Part shown: positions 5,343 through 5,666 of the stretch, piece after piece
How the letters are laid out: every line of letters begins with the position of its first letter
Numbering within the stretch: the first letter of the stretch is position 1
Assembly (NCBI GenBank): GCA_030673525.1
Contig: DAOVIY010000039.1
Coordinates: 1-5,666, forward strand
Source of the DNA: a bacterium
GTDB taxonomy: Bacteria; Patescibacteriota; Minisyncoccia; UBA6257
Reading direction: 5' to 3'
DNA: 5,666 nucleotides
Notes under the pieces: generated by a model
Told to the model about the DNA's origin: nothing
What the model saw: the letters and a program-made list of their open reading frames with translations, nothing else
Database searches by the model: none
Position numbers and translations under genes: made by a program

Positions 5343-5436
5343 TTTCCCAAGACATCAGGCAGCGATTAAGCATAAGGCCTGGTAAGGAATAAACCTAGTG
5401 TTTTTATATTCTATCTGTGGGAAACCACAGATTTTT
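5340..5436 (+). promoter_or_regulatory. Ribosomal protein L10 leader (transcription attenuator of rplJ)
   Basis: The RNA carries the AAGACA...CAGGC / GCCTGGTAAGG pattern of L10(L12)-binding leaders. The stem TCAGGC (5355-5360) pairs with GCCTGG (5377-5382). An asymmetric A/G-rich internal loop resembling a kink-turn follows (5348-5354 opposite 5383-5385), and then TTCC (5344-5347) pairs with GGAA (5386-5389). In the competing fold GTTTCCCA (5342-5349) pairs perfectly with TGGGAAAC (5418-5425) and disrupts the downstream terminator. By analogy with the Bacillus subtilis rplJL leader, L10-L12 binding would hold the first fold, release the terminator arm and stop transcription. Free RNA would favour the antiterminator and read through. 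The structures are seen in the sequence. The direction of control is inferred. Confidence 0.85.
5413..5436 (+). terminator. Intrinsic terminator of the rplJ attenuator
   Basis: ATCTGTGG (5413-5420) and CCACAGAT (5425-5432) form a perfect 8-bp stem closed by a GAAA tetraloop, followed by a T run (5432-5436) and further AT-rich sequence. It lies inside the rplJ 5' leader, 35 nt before the ATG, so it must be conditional. Its left arm and loop are the partner of the antiterminator strand at 5342-5349. Confidence 0.88.
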
Positions 5437-5443
5437 AATTTCA

Positions 5444-5459
5444 ATATTCTTAAGTGAAG
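5444..5459 (+). repeat. Direct repeat copy 2 (just upstream of rplJ start)
   Basis: ATATTCTTAAGTGAAG, 14 of 16 identical to 5327-5342, lies 12 nt before the rplJ ATG. On transcripts from the distal promoter, CTTAAGT here (5449-5455) could pair with ACTTAAG of copy 1 (5331-5337) and close the whole leader. Transcripts from the proximal promoter lack copy 1. Confidence 0.4.
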
Positions 5460-5471
5460 CGAAAGATTATT

Positions 5472-5666
5472 ATGATTTCTAAAGAAAAAAAAGAACACAT
5501 TATCAAAGAATTATCAGAACAGATAAAAAAAGCCAAGGCAATTTATTTTGCCAAATTTTTAGGATTAAAAGTTTCTGAAATGAATGAATTACGCCAAGAA
5601 TTGAAAAAGGATAATGCTAAAGCGAGAGTAGTAAAAAAGAACCTGGCTAAAATTGTTTTTTCCCAG
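5472..5666 (+). CDS. rplJ: 50S ribosomal protein L10, N-terminal part (3' truncated by window)
   Basis: L10 anchors the L7/L12 stalk to 23S rRNA and supports factor binding on the large subunit. The 65 visible residues match the start of the family. A Lys-rich helix covers 3-20, then the strand AKAIYFAKFLGLKVSEM (21-37), equivalent to the usual strand-Gly-Leu-Thr-Val-x-x-Met segment. Next comes the helix NELRQELKKDN (38-48) and the strand-helix ARVVKKNLAKIV (51-62), matching the Val-x-Lys-Asn-Thr-Leu region. About 100 residues are expected beyond the window, probably followed by rplL. ATG 5472 fits the conserved N-terminus. The nearest purine-rich stretch is GCGAAAG, a weak ribosome binding site. 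The L10 leader directly upstream is independent support for the identification. Confidence 0.94.
   Translation, partial: MISKEKKEHIIKELSEQIKKAKAIYFAKFLGLKVSEMNELRQELKKDNAKARVVKKNLAKIVFSQ

Noticed and set aside
5248..5471. A small protein gene in the 224-nt gap before rplJ
   Set aside because: No open frame with a plausible start and family-like product. The stretch is fully explained by two promoters, the L10 leader and its terminator.
1..5666. Mobile element, CRISPR array, phage or defence system
   Set aside because: No transposase, integrase, regularly spaced repeats, terminal inverted repeats or toxin-antitoxin-like pairs were seen. Both tRNA genes are intact, with no duplicated 3' ends suggesting an attachment site.

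Overview
The window is a strongly AT-rich bacterial chromosome segment made of compact housekeeping genes. The gene content, very short intergenic gaps, lysine- and isoleucine-rich proteins, lack of recognisable strong Shine-Dalgarno sequences, and tRNA genes without an encoded CCA end fit a reduced-genome lineage. Patescibacteria/CPR (Parcubacteria-like) is my best guess, but it is an inference without a phylogeny. The code looks standard: mnmA ends with TGA directly after its family-typical C-terminus, so UGA is read as stop and not as Gly (as in SR1/Gracilibacteria) or Trp.

Layout. Positions 1-137 hold the 3' end of an unidentified membrane-protein gene on the + strand. It overlaps lepA (translation factor EF4, 121-1917). 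A small FtsB/DivIC-like septum protein gene (1927-2322) and, 5 nt later, tRNA-Gly(CCC) (2328-2398) follow on the same strand. The minus strand then carries iscS-iscU-mnmA (5094 down to 2398), three genes joined by 10-11 nt overlaps. The mnmA stop codon runs into the last base of tRNA-Gly. A short divergent region (5095-5175) contains a good promoter for iscS and a weaker one for tRNA-Thr(CGT) (5176-5247). The rest (5248-5666) is the control region and first 65 codons of rplJ (ribosomal protein L10).

How the genes work together. IscS takes sulfur from cysteine, IscU is the Fe-S scaffold, and MnmA uses IscS-derived sulfur to 2-thiolate U34 of tRNAs, so the minus-strand unit is a sulfur-transfer operon. 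The + strand genes serve translation (EF4, two tRNAs, L10) and cell division.

The most informative non-coding element is the rplJ leader. It has two tandem near-consensus promoters, an L10-binding-like RNA fold, a perfect 8-bp terminator hairpin, and a perfect 8-bp alternative helix that destroys that terminator. This is a complete, readable attenuator of the kind known for L10 autoregulation. I see no mobile element, CRISPR array, phage gene or clearly novel multi-gene system. The points worth a second look are regulatory and architectural.
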